DNA of 64,000 nucleotides from contig OW386293.2 in the NCBI GenBank assembly GCA_936432065.2, forward strand, positions 40,705,923 through 40,769,922, given 5' to 3'. Of this stretch, positions 43,575 to 56,080 are shown one piece after another. Under the pieces are notes generated by a model. The model searched no databases, was not told the DNA's origin, and saw nothing but the letters and a program-made list of their open reading frames with translations. Both the position numbers and the translations under genes were made by a program. The first letter of the stretch is position 1. Every line of letters starts with the position of its first letter. Origin of the DNA: Rutpela maculata (lineage: Eukaryota > Arthropoda > Insecta > Coleoptera > Cerambycidae).

Positions 43575-44150
43575 ATTACGTAGATGATTAACCGAATGTA
43601 CAGACGGATCTACTAATCTACTACACAAAGAGGAGCTGAGGCACGGGGCTTCCATGAGGAGCTTAAAGATCTAGAATAGCGGAACAGAGTTAAATTACTC
43701 TGGGTGACGGAATATTTTGTAACAGTTGGCTACGAAAAAAAATGCGCACTTGTCAGACAAGAAATGACTCACATATTTCATGGTCCAGAGTCCGTGCTGT
43801 GATTTATCAAAATCACAGCTAAGCATAGTTAGAGAGGCTATCAAAGGCTGAATCAAGAAGAGATATAAAAATCACTGGAAGAATATCCCAGGAAATTGAC
43901 ATGGGAAAATACTCATTAACGGACAATGCCCAAAGCGAACAAAAGAACTGTTTTCAAGGAACAGAATAATAACAGGACTTCTAAAACAGGACATTTTCCA
44001 GTCAAGAAATATCTCCACACAGCGCACAACGGGAAAATACGGAGGCAATGATTCAACCTAGATTGCAGATTATGGAGAAAGGAGCCACGATGAACCATGT
44101 AATTTTAAGTACGAGGCGCTGGTTCGTAGAGAGAATCGAAAATCATCAAT
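43575..44150 (+). pseudogene. I-type LINE RNase H and C-terminal remnant
   Basis: Broken frames give 'CTDGSTNLLH' (first RNase H acid), 'RVKLLWVTEYF' (altered WVPGH block), 'IKKRYKNHWKNIPG', 'GQCPKRTKELFSRNRIITGL' and 'DCRLWRKEPR*TM' (finger remnant). It is homologous in order to the element at 21 kb but on the other strand and more decayed. Confidence 0.65.
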
Positions 44151-44199
44151 ATTCGTCCAGTCATAGACCACTTTATCAGTGAGTGCCGGAATGGGTATA

Positions 44200-44935
44200 C
44201 TAAATTAGGGAGAGCACAATATTTATTTAAAGTAAGTATATTTAAAGTGTACATCAATATCAATAGGGCATTGAGAGATTGGAGACAGAAATGTAGGTCA
44301 ATGGGTGTGTTCGATAATGAGGAATACATCTATAGTTTGTTATTTGCTGACGATCAGGTTGAAGTCGACAAATGAGTATAAATATCTAAGTACCACATTG
44401 TCTTCCGACAGCAGAGATGATATTGACATACAGAATAAAATAAAAAAAGGTAAAACTATAATTCGACAACTAGAATATATGCTGTGGAATGACAACAATT
44501 CGATAAAAACAAAAACATGGATGTTCAACCCATTTGTCAAAAGTTGTGTTACATACGGGAGCGAAGTTTGGACACTGAATAAAAGATGAAGGAGAGAATA
44601 TTGGCAACGGAGATGACGTATTGGAGACGATGCTGTAAAAAGACATTATTAGACCACATAAGAAACGAAAGAATAATTGAAATAATGCAAGTTAACACAT
44701 CGTTAGTAAATACAACTGAGAGAAAACAGATGCTGTGATATGGGAATATGAGGAGAATGGAACCAGGCAGAATACCACAAAAAAAATTTGAAACCAGCCA
44801 ATATAAAGAAGAAAGAAAGAGCTGGAAAAAAGGAATAGAGGAAGCTATGCAAAAGAGAGGACTAGAAGAAGGCGGATTTAGAAATAGAACCTCTTAGAAA
44901 TTGGGATGCGGTAGATGGCAAAATTAGCTGTATAC
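44200..44935 (+). pseudogene. LINE RT C-terminal fragment with FADD
   Basis: Reads 'INRALRDWRQKCRSMGVFD', 'YIYSLLFADDQVEVD' (catalytic FADD), then after a small deletion 'NEYKYLSTTLSSDSRDDIDI', 'QNKIKKGKTIIRQLEYMLW' and 'PFVKSCVTYGSEVWTLNKR'. Frames continue to 'MAKLAV' near 44,930. The type (…VTYGSEVWTL…) is shared with endonuclease-RT LINEs of the RTE/CR1 kind. The region between FADD and the thumb is missing. Confidence 0.75.
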
Positions 44936-45117
44936 AAACCGTTCAAATAGAACCTTTTTAAATCTTGATTTTACAAAAAAAGTAATTCTTGATGAAAAAG
45001 TCTGCTTCACCAGAAACCCTCTTTTCGGTTAACGGATACTTGCCAGCTCTACAGGGTTAGCCAAAAATCTTGACTTGATCATCAATATTGCCTATTATAT
45101 GTGGTGTGTTTATATTC

Positions 45118-45805
45118 ACAAAAACCGCTGCCCAAGGAATCACTACTTCCACATCCAGATTTTCTATCCGAGTCACTCACAACGAAAAAATTTTGTATGT
45201 GGAAATAATTGTCTAATAATATAATATTTCAAATCCTCTACCCCAAAAACCCATAAAACGATACCCCACATCGGTAGTGGGGGTGGATGAAGTAAAAAAA
45301 TATTTCGAGGTTTCTGGTTCTTGTACACACACTAAATCACATTTTTTATTCATCCCCTTTAATAATGGGTGGGGTGGGGGTGGTAATGGGGGTGGCTAAT
45401 GCAAAAATTTTTTTTGAGACCTTAGCTTCTCTTGGATATACTAAATACCAATTTTATTGACTCTTACCTGCTTGATTCATCTATTTACCCCAAATTTACC
45501 CCTATTTACTCCCCAACCCTTCGACGGAACGAGATGAAAATATAATCTAGTTCTAGATCTCGTTAAAGTACATATGTGTTCCAAATTTCAAGTCAATATC
45601 TCAAACGGTTCCAGAGTAAACGTGCGCACAAAAAAAAAGTTACAGACAGACAGACTGACAAACAGACAGACCGACAGACATAAATTTTTTTTTCGCTCAA
45701 ACTTATAATCTCGATGTTTCATGGCATTCTAAGCCTATTTGAACAATAAAAATTTTTAAAAATTTTTTTGTCGTTACTATACTTCCACTGGATGTGGAAG
45801 TAAAA
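45118..45805 (+). repeat. Family X copy 2
   Basis: Begins AAAACCGCTGCCCAAGGAA, then CTACTTCCACATCCAG at 45,143, and ends CTGGATGTGGAAGT near 45,803. Contains (CAGA)n near 45,650-45,685. Non-coding. The near-terminal inverted motif suggests a TIR element, but the shared sequence starts 25 bp outside it. Confidence 0.65.
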
Positions 45806-45819
45806 GCTATTCAAAAGTA

Positions 45820-46130
45820 TCACCACCAACTTCTGCACTTAATTCTATTCGAGCTCTCAACTCCCGGTAACTGTTTCGAATTTGGTTCAGTGAAGTCAGG
45901 ATTCTTAGGCGGCCAAAAAATTGGTTCAATGATTCTACAATATGTGAGTGCACGCCAAACGTTGACTTTTTTATTGTCTCCTATACTGTATACTAAAATT
46001 TGGATTATCGCTGCTCCATTTTGCATACTAACTGACCCATTAATGCAAAGGGTTGCCTTATCGGAAAAATTATTTTTTCAACAAAACACCTACCTTTAAG
46101 TATATTTTCTCCGAACCACAAACAAAAGTT
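45820..46130 (-). pseudogene. Mariner/IS630-like transposase fragment
   Basis: Minus strand reads 'NNFSDKATLCINGSVS' and 'KVNVWRALTYCRIIEPIFW', the second-D region and the following 'KVNVWCAL..DRIIGPFFF' strand of insect mariner-like transposases. N-terminal and third-D parts are missing. It abuts family X copy 2. Confidence 0.65.
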
Positions 46131-46489
46131 CAAACGTTTTGAATCATCGTAAGGTGCGATTGAATATCGATTTAAATGAGCCAATCTTATTTTGCTTGTT
46201 AGAAAAATTTGTTTATCACCAATTAAACGACAGTTATAACAATTTGGTATCTGAAGAAATGTCAGATTTTCTTCGTTACCAATAACTACTAATTTGATAA
46301 AAAATAATGAAAGCTAATTTTACGGAGTCTGTTGCTATGGCACGACTCAAAATAGAAAAAGAAATGATTTTTTCTCTAATATCATGCAAAAATCTTTCCG
46401 AAAATATTTTCAAAATATTTGAAGCTTATCCATAATCAAAGGGTCCTACCTTTCATGTAGCTACTAATCCATGATTCCAAAAATCATGT

Positions 46490-46830
46490 ACGGTAACGAA
46501 AGCTTTTGTTAAATCGAACATTATCAGGACCACAAATTTGCCACTATCTAGGCAGGTATATACATGGTCTATCAAGTAAAAAATTGTTGGCTCTGTTGAT
46601 TTTCCAGCAGTTAAACCATGTTGAAAGGCCGTAAGAGTACTAAATCTTTTGGAAATGAAATAACGATGTTGTAAATAATTCTTTCAAATAATTTGGAAAT
46701 TACACACAGTATAGAGATATGACGGTAGTTTTTTAATTCTTCCGGTAACGCTTTTTTTAATACAGGTATCACCTTAGCTTGTTTCAGTATGTAAATATAA
46801 AATGGCCATTCAGAAAATGTTATTTTTAAC
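46490..46830 (-). pseudogene. LINE RT fragment
   Basis: Minus strand reads 'KQAKVIPVLKKALPEELKNY', 'RHISILCVISKLFERIIY', 'QHGLTAGKSTEPTIFYLI' and 'VVLIMFDLTKAFVTV' (motif A, D.TKAF). Catalytic FADD is absent. Two frame changes. Confidence 0.7.
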
Positions 46831-46834
46831 CGAT

Positions 46835-47428
46835 TTCTCTATGAAATCTTTCTCAAATTGTAAGGTATGGCTCAAAGTTTTCTCATATTGATTTCACCAA
46901 GCTGAGTCTAGTGCAAGATGAGCAAAAATTGGAAAAACTTATTTTTTATTGATAATTTTTTAATATTTGGCGAAGGCGCCGCGCAACTTTGACGGAATTG
47001 CATTAAAGTTGTAGCTAGCAGGTATTTTAAGTGTAGCTCACACCGAATTTGATCTCAAAAATTAACAGTTCAAACCGGTGAATCCAATACGGTTGCCATA
47101 ATGCAACATTATTGCAGATTTCCATGAAATTTGATATGTGAAGATTTCAGGATTTTCTGATAATGAGCCTGCCGTTAAAGCTTAGACATTTAAAGTGATG
47201 GATATGTACTTTACTCCGTAGAAGATAAATAAAGAGGCGAAATAAAATTTTTACTTGTAATCTGCCAAATGCTTTAATTATTGCTGGAAATTTTTTGAGT
47301 ACATGAATTTTCTTACAAAATTCATGTACGAGAAAAATTTCCTGCAATTAATTCATGCACGCGGGGATTCGGTAAGAAAATTTCATACCTACATAAATTA
47401 AATACATACTAATTTAATACCATAACAC
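46835..47428. other. No gene
   Basis: A near-palindrome occurs at 47,300-47,340 (ACATGAATTTT...AAAATTCATGT). Otherwise AT-rich. Confidence 0.45.
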
Positions 47429-47430
47429 TA

Positions 47431-47630
47431 GATACCGTGCGTGTAATTTCCCATTAGGCATGTACATTCACGTAGCGCGATAGATATGACAACACAGCTG
47501 CCGTAAATTCCTCCGTCGAGCGGAGCATCCCACGAGCATCCCAGCTCTGTTATTTCATTTCAGCCGGCTGGCACGCGCGATGTTGTAATTTTACTCTCTA
47601 TGCCTAGCGTTCCGCTACACGCACGGTATC
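47431..47630. mobile_element. 200-bp GC-rich MITE with TA duplication
   Basis: Perfect 15-bp TIR GATACCGTGCGTGTA and inverse; TA at 47,429-47,430 and 47,631-47,632. A second shared motif TAGGCAT lies inside each end. It is much richer in GC than its surroundings. TA duplication fits the Tc1/mariner group. Confidence 0.8.
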
Positions 47631-47632
47631 TA

Positions 47633-49395
47633 TATAGTTGTAAAAATATATCTACTATGCAATGTTAAAAAAAATATTTCCACCAATTTTAGTTACAAAT
47701 AACTACTACGTAAGGGGTTCATTGAAATGTTTGATATTACGTTTTCTTCACTAGAATGGGTGGAATTCTGTTTTTCTTATTTTTTCTAATGTTACAACAG
47801 TTTGGGTGAACCAGAATACCTATATTCGTATAAATAATATCGTTTTCACCCATTTTAGTTTCAGAAAATTATTGAAAATTGTTTAAGACAACTCTATTTG
47901 TGTGTTATGAAGTAAGTTTTGTTCACTAAAATAGGTGGAACATTGTTTTTTTTTTTAGTTTATTTTCATAATTAGAGAATATTATTTAGGTATATTAAGC
48001 AAATTACAACTTACACACTTTAATATTTATTATGAAATTACCTACTTTCTGTATATTGTTGCCCTAATTTTGGCACGCTAATATACTAGTTAGGTAAATA
48101 CTTCAAAACACTCATTATTGGAGAACCAATCAAAACAACTACTCTTCTAGCTAATACTGACGAAGTATTTTCATGTTTTATGCACATGGTATAGCTAAGT
48201 TTCAGCATATTACAACTTTTAGCTATTTATCATTATCTCATTGACAGTTTAACCAGTGTAAGCTTAATATTTCTATTGTTGAAATTGGTATCTAGGTTTT
48301 TAGGGAATAAGATATTAAAGAATAGAAAAAGAACAGATATATACATTATGCACATATTGTGAAAACTTGGTGAAGTTAACAAAAAGCCATCCAAAATTGA
48401 AATACTTATCATACCTGATTCAAAAGTGTAATACGGACGAAAACCAAAATGAGAAGTTATTCAGCGTAGTACAAAGAAAGCTACTGGAAGTTTCAACTAA
48501 GTTTTGACGAACTAGAAAAGATAAGTTAAATAAAATTATTTCAAAATATTATATTTATGTAGTCAAGCATAGACATTTAATTGATATAGATTCTTCACCG
48601 ATGTGACCATTGAAACGCGAGCAGTTTTTAAAGAATTTTCAAACACATTTTAAATATTCAGTATCATAATCAAACATGAAATAAAATGTTGTTTCACGAG
48701 CTCAATGATTTTTTTTATAATTATCTCGTTTAATATGACAAATAAAATTCCATTTTTATGTAAAAGAAAATGTCGAATATGATCATATGTCAATAATTTT
48801 ACAGAAAAATTTCCACTTATTAATTTCGTTCAGGATACCCTGGAGGATGAAAATTTCAGGAAATTTTTTTGGGTTGCTATGGTAACGTAACCAGAACAAA
48901 CTTCTGATTGGCTAAAAAAGTGACGCGTGAAATTTTTGAAAAAAAATTGAACCGCCTTCAAAAAACATCGCTAAAAACTGTGAAATACTTTTTTTTAATA
49001 AAAGAAAGAGTAACAACACGTAAAGAAAATAAAATGATAATATCCACATTTGCCTCATCAGTCAACCTTGTGTACATTTTGTTTACTTCCTCTCTTGCGA
49101 ATCGCGCCGAAAAACTAATCTACCTACATTCTGAGTATTCTTCTTCGAGTTCTCTGTGACCTCGAGCGATATATGTAATCATTATATCTAGCGGTACCTC
49201 GCCAGAACATAGCTGGGCTTTTGTAATAATGTCAGGTTATTAAATAAAAACAAGCAACTTCATTGATGGATAAATTGGAATTTGATATATTTTAATTTCA
49301 TGAATGTTAAAAGATAGAAAACATCGCAATAGATATCCATTAATTTATCTATTTATATACAGACATAAAGAATTAGAATTAGAAATTCTAAGAGT
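47633..49395. other. No confirmed gene
   Basis: AT-rich sequence. The open frame at about 48,908-49,159 starts at TTG and has no recognised domain. Confidence 0.5.
48873..48886. promoter_or_regulatory. X-box-like palindrome (RFX site consensus)
   Basis: GTTGCTATGGTAAC is a perfect 6+2+6 palindrome of the RFX X-box type. An ATTGG (inverse CCAAT) lies 20 bp downstream at 48,906-48,911. No gene is recognisable next to it. Confidence 0.35.
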
Positions 49396-49419
49396 ATGCG
49401 ATGGTTTAGGAAAAATATA

Positions 49420-49690
49420 GGAACAGGCGCGTGCTGGGATGGTTTTGGGCCGCGGCACAATAACTTAGAAAGGGCCAGAGGGGGGCGCGTGCTGGGAAAT
49501 TTTTTCCTTGAGAATGAAAAATTGGTGAGCGGGGAGAAGAAAATCAGAAAAACTTTTTCCTTGAAAATGAAAATTTATGAGCCGGGGGGGTAGAAAATCC
49601 GAAATTTTTTCCAGATCCTCACTTCTGAGGAGGCATTTTCGAGGCAATTTATTGGGAAACTCCCGGTGTCCCGGTGGGCCAGCACGCGTT
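49420..49690. repeat. GC-rich dispersed repeat with internal duplication
   Basis: GGCGCGTGCTGG occurs at 49,428 and 49,483; TTTTTTCCTTGAGAATGAAA and TTTTTCCTTGAAAATGAAAA at 49,500 and 49,555 make a second direct repeat. Ends CCCGGTGGGCCAGCACGCG, related to 25,216-25,410. Confidence 0.6.
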
Positions 49691-49914
49691 TTTATAGGAA
49701 TTAAAGATTACGTGTGGTTTATTGCACGATTAAAGTCTTGAAAGATCGTCAAATTTAAGTAATAATTACAGTGTTTGCATTTCTCCCGCCGCGCTGCACA
49801 ATGTGGTAAAACGGTCAAAAATTATTCTGAGAGTCAACTTTTGAGCTATAAACGTTTTTTTTAATACTTGCAAAGGAGTCTGGAATAGTAAGTCACTGCC
49901 GATTTGACGAATTT

Positions 49915-50375
49915 TACTTCCACATCCACGTAGTGGAGAGGAAGTATAGTAATTTTTATTTTTATTTTTAATTTTATTGAAATAGGCTTAGAATGTTATG
50001 AAACATCGAAATTTTAAGTTTGAGAAAAAGAAAAATTCTGTCTGTCTATATCTTTTTTTTAGGCGCAAGTTTACTCTGGAACCGTGTATTACATTGACTT
50101 GAAATTTAGTACACTAAAATTGTGATTAATGTATGAGAAGATAAGGTCTCAAAATTTTTTTTTTGCATCAGTCACCCCCATGATCACCTCTCATTTACAC
50201 CCCCACACTATTATTAAAGAAGGTAAGAAAAATAAAATTTTGATTTAGTGTGTGACAAGAAGGCCTCAAAAAAATTTGTTTTGACCCACTTCCTCTACCG
50301 CTCCTATGCTGCCCCCACCTTATTATTAAAGGAGGCTCGGAGGAAAAAATATATTTTAAATGTAATTTTTTTTCT
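49915..50375 (-). repeat. Family X copy 3 (partial)
   Basis: Starts ACTTCCACATCC, then 'aggaagtatagtaa', 'ataggcttagaatgttatga' and 'cgcaagtttactctgg' as in the inverse of 45,118-45,805. It has a small insertion in the terminal motif. Confidence 0.6.
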
Positions 50376-50469
50376 TTATTTGTGCCCTCTTATCATTTTC
50401 AAGAGAAAAATAAAATTAACAAAGTAGATTGATGCGTGCGGTAGGCATTGCTGCCACTCCCAAGATATA

Positions 50470-51250
50470 CCTCTGGTCCGGCTACGTCCACGCTGGTTTG
50501 GATTAGGGTCATGCTTGTTGCCAGCAGCGAGAGCCACATGATGCATGGTAGAGGAATGTGGGATGGGAAGTGTAGGTATTTATGAGATGTGGTTAAGCTC
50601 CTTTTTTGTGTTTTTGCTTCCAGACCTCTACCTCTTGTGAATCTACTGTTTCTTCCGTTTCTGATTCCGGTAGACCATATATCCTTACGATTTCTTTATG
50701 GTACACCCTTTTTTCCTTGCCGTTATTCCAGTGTTTTGTTTTTCGTTTATGTATTTCCAGTTTCCCATATAGTATATTTATTTTATGGTCTGTGTTTACC
50801 TCTGTTTTCCCCATCGCTTTAACCCTCCTGACCCGCTCCCCCGCTTATCTGCCTACTAGGATGTGATCATTCATTCCTAGATTCATTATTCGGTCCATTA
50901 TTCTTATGTGTAGATACCATTCCCTAGGGAAAAACTATATAAACGTTTCCAGCCTTGCTCCAGTGATGAGATCTAAGGGTTGCTCCTTTGTCCTTTTCGC
51001 TCCATAGTGCTATTAATTCATTGTTAATTTTGTCTGTTCCTTGCTCTATTGTGATTTCTAGCAGTTATTCCTTGGATGGTGGCTTATTGAAGTTCCCCCG
51101 TTTCTATGCCTACCAGGATGTGATATTTTGTTCCCACATTCTGTATTAAATCCATCATTCTTGTGTGTAGATACCATTTCCTGGGAAAACCTGTGCATTT
51201 CCATTGAACTGCAAGAAACTTAGCCCCCGACGCATTATACCAATAGCACT
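50470..51250 (-). other. Coding-like decayed sequence with internal duplication
   Basis: A 73-codon minus-strand frame (50,593-50,814) includes 'NILYGKLEIHKRKTKHWNNG'. A block of about 100 bp at 50,845-50,945 is repeated at 51,100-51,195, both on 'aggatgtgat' and 'gtgtagataccatt'. It may be a LINE ORF remnant, but I recognise no domain. Confidence 0.35.
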
Positions 51251-51254
51251 GATC

Positions 51255-52590
51255 AGGTTGTCAATTTATTACCCAAGTCACCACTTATTTATTAAAGAAA
51301 CCCGGTTTATCTTAATGCCTGTCAAAGTTTATTTATCTAAGAAATTCTGGTAGGGTGTCTACTGTCTAGCTGTAATAGTAAATAAAGTATATTAGTCAAA
51401 ATTAAAATTTAATAGGAAATTATTGCCCCCCCCCCACCCACTTAGTTGGAAAAACATATTTTTAATAATTATGAAAAAATAATTTACTTGAAGATTACAT
51501 AAGAAATTTATATTATGCCCATACTTTAATATTTTCAACAATTATAAAAAAATAGTTTGGCAGGTTTAAATAGGAATATCATGGCCATACTTTAATAATT
51601 TATTGCCCTGCCATAAATGTATGGTGTCAGCGGTCGACATTTTCAAGGTATTGAAGGATTGAATTTAAACACTTTTCAGGTTATTTTCTAAGAAAGTTGT
51701 TTGAGTTAGATTTTCAACATTATATTATAACCTTTATGACGCAAAAAACATGCAATACGACCAAACATACTCTTATTAATAGATACAAATAAAAAGTTAA
51801 AGATTAACAACATTTATCTGTGATACGTGATTTACTTCTTTTCCCTTCTATTCCTTTCCCTCTTTTATTTGTTTTATTGCATTAGACCAAAAATACTATG
51901 CAGTTCCAGATTATGTACGAAATGAATCACTACTCACAAAATCGCTAATCGCACGTCCCGAGACATGTATTATTTTTCAAACACCTATCACTCACTTGAC
52001 AACTTAAAATATATCTTTTACACTTTGTGTTTAACTTAAGTGATGGCACATAAAAAGGGGCTGGTAACAGACGTCTTATCTCAAAATTACCAAAGTTATT
52101 TACAAAAATCCTCATTCGTGCACTTAATCTGTTAAATAAAAAAAATTGCAAAAAATTAAACACGGTCAACTTTTCAGACTATCATTTTGTACCCTTTTTG
52201 AGAATATCCTTCCTCTCTTTTCAGCGAATTCAGAGAATTTCCGAAACAAAATCTAAATGCACTGGACTCATTTTTTACAATTAATTAGTGTGTAAGTTGT
52301 GATTTGCATAATACCTAAAGAATATTCTCTAAGCATTGGACTCATTATTATCAACAAACTTCAACTAGTTATATAAGTTTTGTATCTCCTTTGTTCTCAT
52401 TATAAGGATTTAAAATATTCTATTTAAATGATTATATTAAATTAAACTATGCTGAAGAAGTATTAACAGTTTGCAGTTGACACTTCATTTAGAATTAATA
52501 GTCACAGCGAAAAAGTTATACTTACTTGTCGAAATCCATAAAATACGATAAATAAATATTTATTTATTCAAGATTTGCTCTTACGGATAC
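51255..52590. other. No recognisable gene
   Basis: AT-rich; a C9 run is at 51,427-51,435. Confidence 0.5.
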
Positions 52591-52593
52591 GAT

Positions 52594-53812
52594 GTTGCAG
52601 AGTAACAGGGAAATATGCGTTTATTTTCGGTTTATAATAAATATTTAAAAAATCATAAATGGTATAATCTTTAAAATAGTTTGAATTACTTCCCATTGCT
52701 CTAAGGAATACAACCATATACAGTTTTTATCATAAATTTTGTATACAGTTAAATGCCATGCTCTAATAATGAATTTTTTAATAAAATAATGTTTTTATAG
52801 TATACATGATTTATAAATTTTAATGTGTATATTTTTGTATGTATATGTATGTGTATTTTGAAATATTTTTAAATTAGTTATGCTATTTTACAAATTATTT
52901 GTTATTATCATATTCTATATTATCACATAATTTCTCCATTTGACTTGTGTAAAACTTTATTGTTAAAAGCACCAATAAATTTGATTTGATCTGATTTGAT
53001 TTGAATTGAAATTAGGAAGTATTTTCAATGCTAATAACGGCTAACGGGTATAGACCGAAAGGTGTTAGGAAAAAAAACTTTTTTAAATAATCGACGTTTC
53101 GTCAAAATTTATTGACATCCTCAGGACTCTACAATTGAACATATTGATGTAGTTATTTATGGACAATATCATATTATTATTAAAAACAGTTTGTTTATCA
53201 CTGAATAAAATATATAACAATTAATTAAACAAACCAAGTAAGTAAAAGCTTATACTTTATCTATTAATTCTTATTTTATACTAATTTTTTTTTATACTTA
53301 TAACAAGGGAAGGTACTAAGTTAAAAAAGTGATGTTGGAAAGTAAAAATGAAGTAAATTATTGTGTAAAATTATTAGGTTTAAAAACTTTAATTAATGAA
53401 ATTAAACTAACGAAAAAAATTTTTATTAACTTACATTTAGATGAGTTTTCCTTTGTTAAATTGAATTTTAAAAACAGAAACAGAACACATTGATATTAAT
53501 AAATACAAGTAATTCTTCAACGTATGAGGAACTAGTTTATAATGATAAGAATTATCTGAAAAATATTCGGGTAAAAAATCTCTTCCCCCACATACATTCA
53601 ATCCTTTACAACAAGAAACCAATAACAAAAAGAAGAACTATTTAGCTATTGACAAACTACAATATTCAAGTACAACAGTTTACTACAAAAAATATATATA
53701 GTTGTATTCGATAGAACAATAGCAAGTATCTAAAATAGTTTTAAAAATTATACTATGTTTGGTTTTGTAAATAAACTGAAAATAAACGTATATTTCCCTC
53801 TCACTCTGCAAA
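52594..53812. mobile_element. Palindromic MITE family B, copy 2, split
   Basis: Left half 52,594-52,800 and right half about 53,640-53,812 match 31,298-31,670 in inverse. The terminal motifs are GCAGAGTAACAGGGAAATAT and CCCTCTCACTCTGC. About 840 bp of other sequence separates the halves, including a LINE-type 3' tail at 52,800-52,995. Confidence 0.65.
52800..52998 (+). repeat. LINE-like 3' end with TTTGA-rich tail
   Basis: 'gacttgtgtaaaactttatt' and 'agcaccaataaa' match 10,990-11,035. The tail is (ATTTG)n at 52,976-52,998. It interrupts MITE family B copy 2. Confidence 0.6.
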
Positions 53813-54640
53813 ATCCTTAAGTGTCACATTTTTCTCCACATTACTTACTTACATAACAACTCGATTGTAAACGCAATCCTGTCAATGTATTGTACAACAG
53901 CAGTCCATTCTAACTTAAAATAGACATCGAAATGTATTTCATCAACTTCTTTCACTACTACAACTAACTTTAAGTATAGCGATCGATGTTTACACAATAC
54001 CAAATTGTTATTAATTACCCAACTAATTTATGTGAAATAAATTTCTTCGTGACCGCTATTAACTATATCAATTTGTTATTTGGTTAACTCAATTGAAAAC
54101 TTTAACTCGAAACAAATTGGGTCTAATTTAATTAAGGTTGCAGTGGGTGGGTATGTAATTTTAGAAATATTATATATACTACTTGGTCTAGTATACAGGG
54201 TGTTTCAGCTAAAAGTCTCCGGGTCATTATCTCGTAAAATAATAAAGATACTTAAAATTTGTAAATCGCGGATAATTGACACTAAGTTAAATAACTGCAG
54301 TTAGAATTGTTCCTTCGCAGTGCACAGAGATGGCGCTGCGGTGAGAAATTATTTTTCGATGGCTGGAACCTTGAAACATGATTCATACGATTAATGAATA
54401 AATTGTGTATAATTTTGACTATGTAAAAAATTTTGTAAATACCAGCCGTTTTGGAGCTACATGAATTTTTTTCTCCATTTTTTTTGTCTCTGTAAATTCT
54501 GAAAACTTCTGTAACTTTTCTGTTTATCATTTTAGAACACCAATTATTTAGAACTTTTATCTTATTATATTCCATACTTTTTGTATTATTACATATTTCG
54601 AAAATTTTTGCTAATTTCAAATTTTAAAAATTAGTTGGAT
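53813..54640. other. No gene
   Basis: A block starting ACAGGGTGTTTC at about 54,195 resembles termini seen on insect DNA transposons; no inverse end was found. Confidence 0.4.
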
Positions 54641-54647
54641 TTGAAAA

Positions 54648-55295
54648 ATTCTGCCAAACGGTAACTCCTATCCAAATATTGTATAGGAACAAAATTATAG
54701 AAAATTTTATCCACTTTGTTTTTTGTGTAGAAAGTTTTTCTCCATCTTTTTTAGTTTTTGTGTTAAATGACAAAAACCATATTTGCAAATTTTTTTTTAA
54801 ACGGACGCCATTTTGAAAGTGCAGCCATTTCTTTTTTAAAGACATGTCTTAAATTGTTCATTAGGCTTTAATCTTTATGAAAAACATTGTCTCCAAGGAT
54901 TGGGGAGGTGCACGGATCGTTAGGGTTTGCTCCCGTAGTATTACGTTTTATATTGAATTTTAGATTTTATTTTAAGAGCTGAATCATTTATCTGGAAAAT
55001 GGTAACTCCTATCCAAATATTGTATAGGAACAAAATTGTAGAAAACTTTATGCACTTTGTTTTTTGTGCAGAAAGTTTTTCTCCATCTTTTTTAGTTTTT
55101 GTGTTAAATGATAAAAACCATATTTGTAATTTTTTTTTAAACGGACGCCATTTTGAAAGTGCAGCCAATTTTTTTTTTCGGACATATCTTAAATTGTTCC
55201 TTAGGCTTTAATCTTTATGAAAAACATTGTCCTCAAGGATCGGGGGTGGGGAAGTACACGGACACTTAGGGCGGGCTCCCGTAATATAATATATA
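54648..55295. repeat. Direct tandem duplication, ~341-bp period
   Basis: GGTAACTCCTATCCAAATAT at 54,660 and 55,001. Units share most bases up to 'gggctcccgta' and 'ggtttgctcccgta' at their ends. Both units retain a short minus-strand frame with 'KNLQIWFLSFNTKTKKDGEK', which is probably incidental. Confidence 0.8.
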
Positions 55296-56080
55296 ATATT
55301 TTTAAATAATCGCAAAGCCAAAAGTCGGCAGGGGTTATATCGGGAGATCTAGCTGACGACAAAATAGGACCATTATTTCCTAAAAATTAAACAATATCTA
55401 AACTACTTTGTTTGTTATTAATGTCCAGTAAGCTAAATTAATTGCTAGTGATTAATTTAGTTAACTTAACTAAGCCCTGAGTGATACCTATCCAATCCTC
55501 CTCAAATTGAGGATTTAAATAATTTCGTTTTTCATTTGACGTATGACCTGGGGCGCCATCGTGTTTACAAAGGGCTCTATTTCTTGTAGTAGAATGTTAA
55601 AATTTTTGGTATTCAAATTACCGTGAAAAAAATGAGAACCTATTATTTGGCATCCAATAAAACCCCACCGTACACCAAATCCAAATCGTCCTTGACGATT
55701 AACTGTAACGGTTACCTGCGGATTTTCAATGGTGGTTATTATGCCAATTAAAAATTCCGGCACAGCTTATATGGGCCTGGTCTGTACATATAATTGTTCC
55801 TTCAAATCCTGGCGTTTCATTTCACTGACGCAAAAACTACTGGCAAAAATCGAGACGCCTCTGAAAGTCGTTTGGGAATAGATGGTGACTAATCCTAATT
55901 TTGTAGGGTTTGAATTTTTTTTTTAAGCAACGCAACGCAGTTGTTTTTGAAATTCCTAAATTTTCTGTATTTCGCGAGACGATATATTAGGATTTTCTCT
56001 TACAGTTTCTAAAACAATATTTTCTACAACTTCTCTACCTGCTTTATTATACAATGTGTCTACGGCAAAGCGGTATTATA

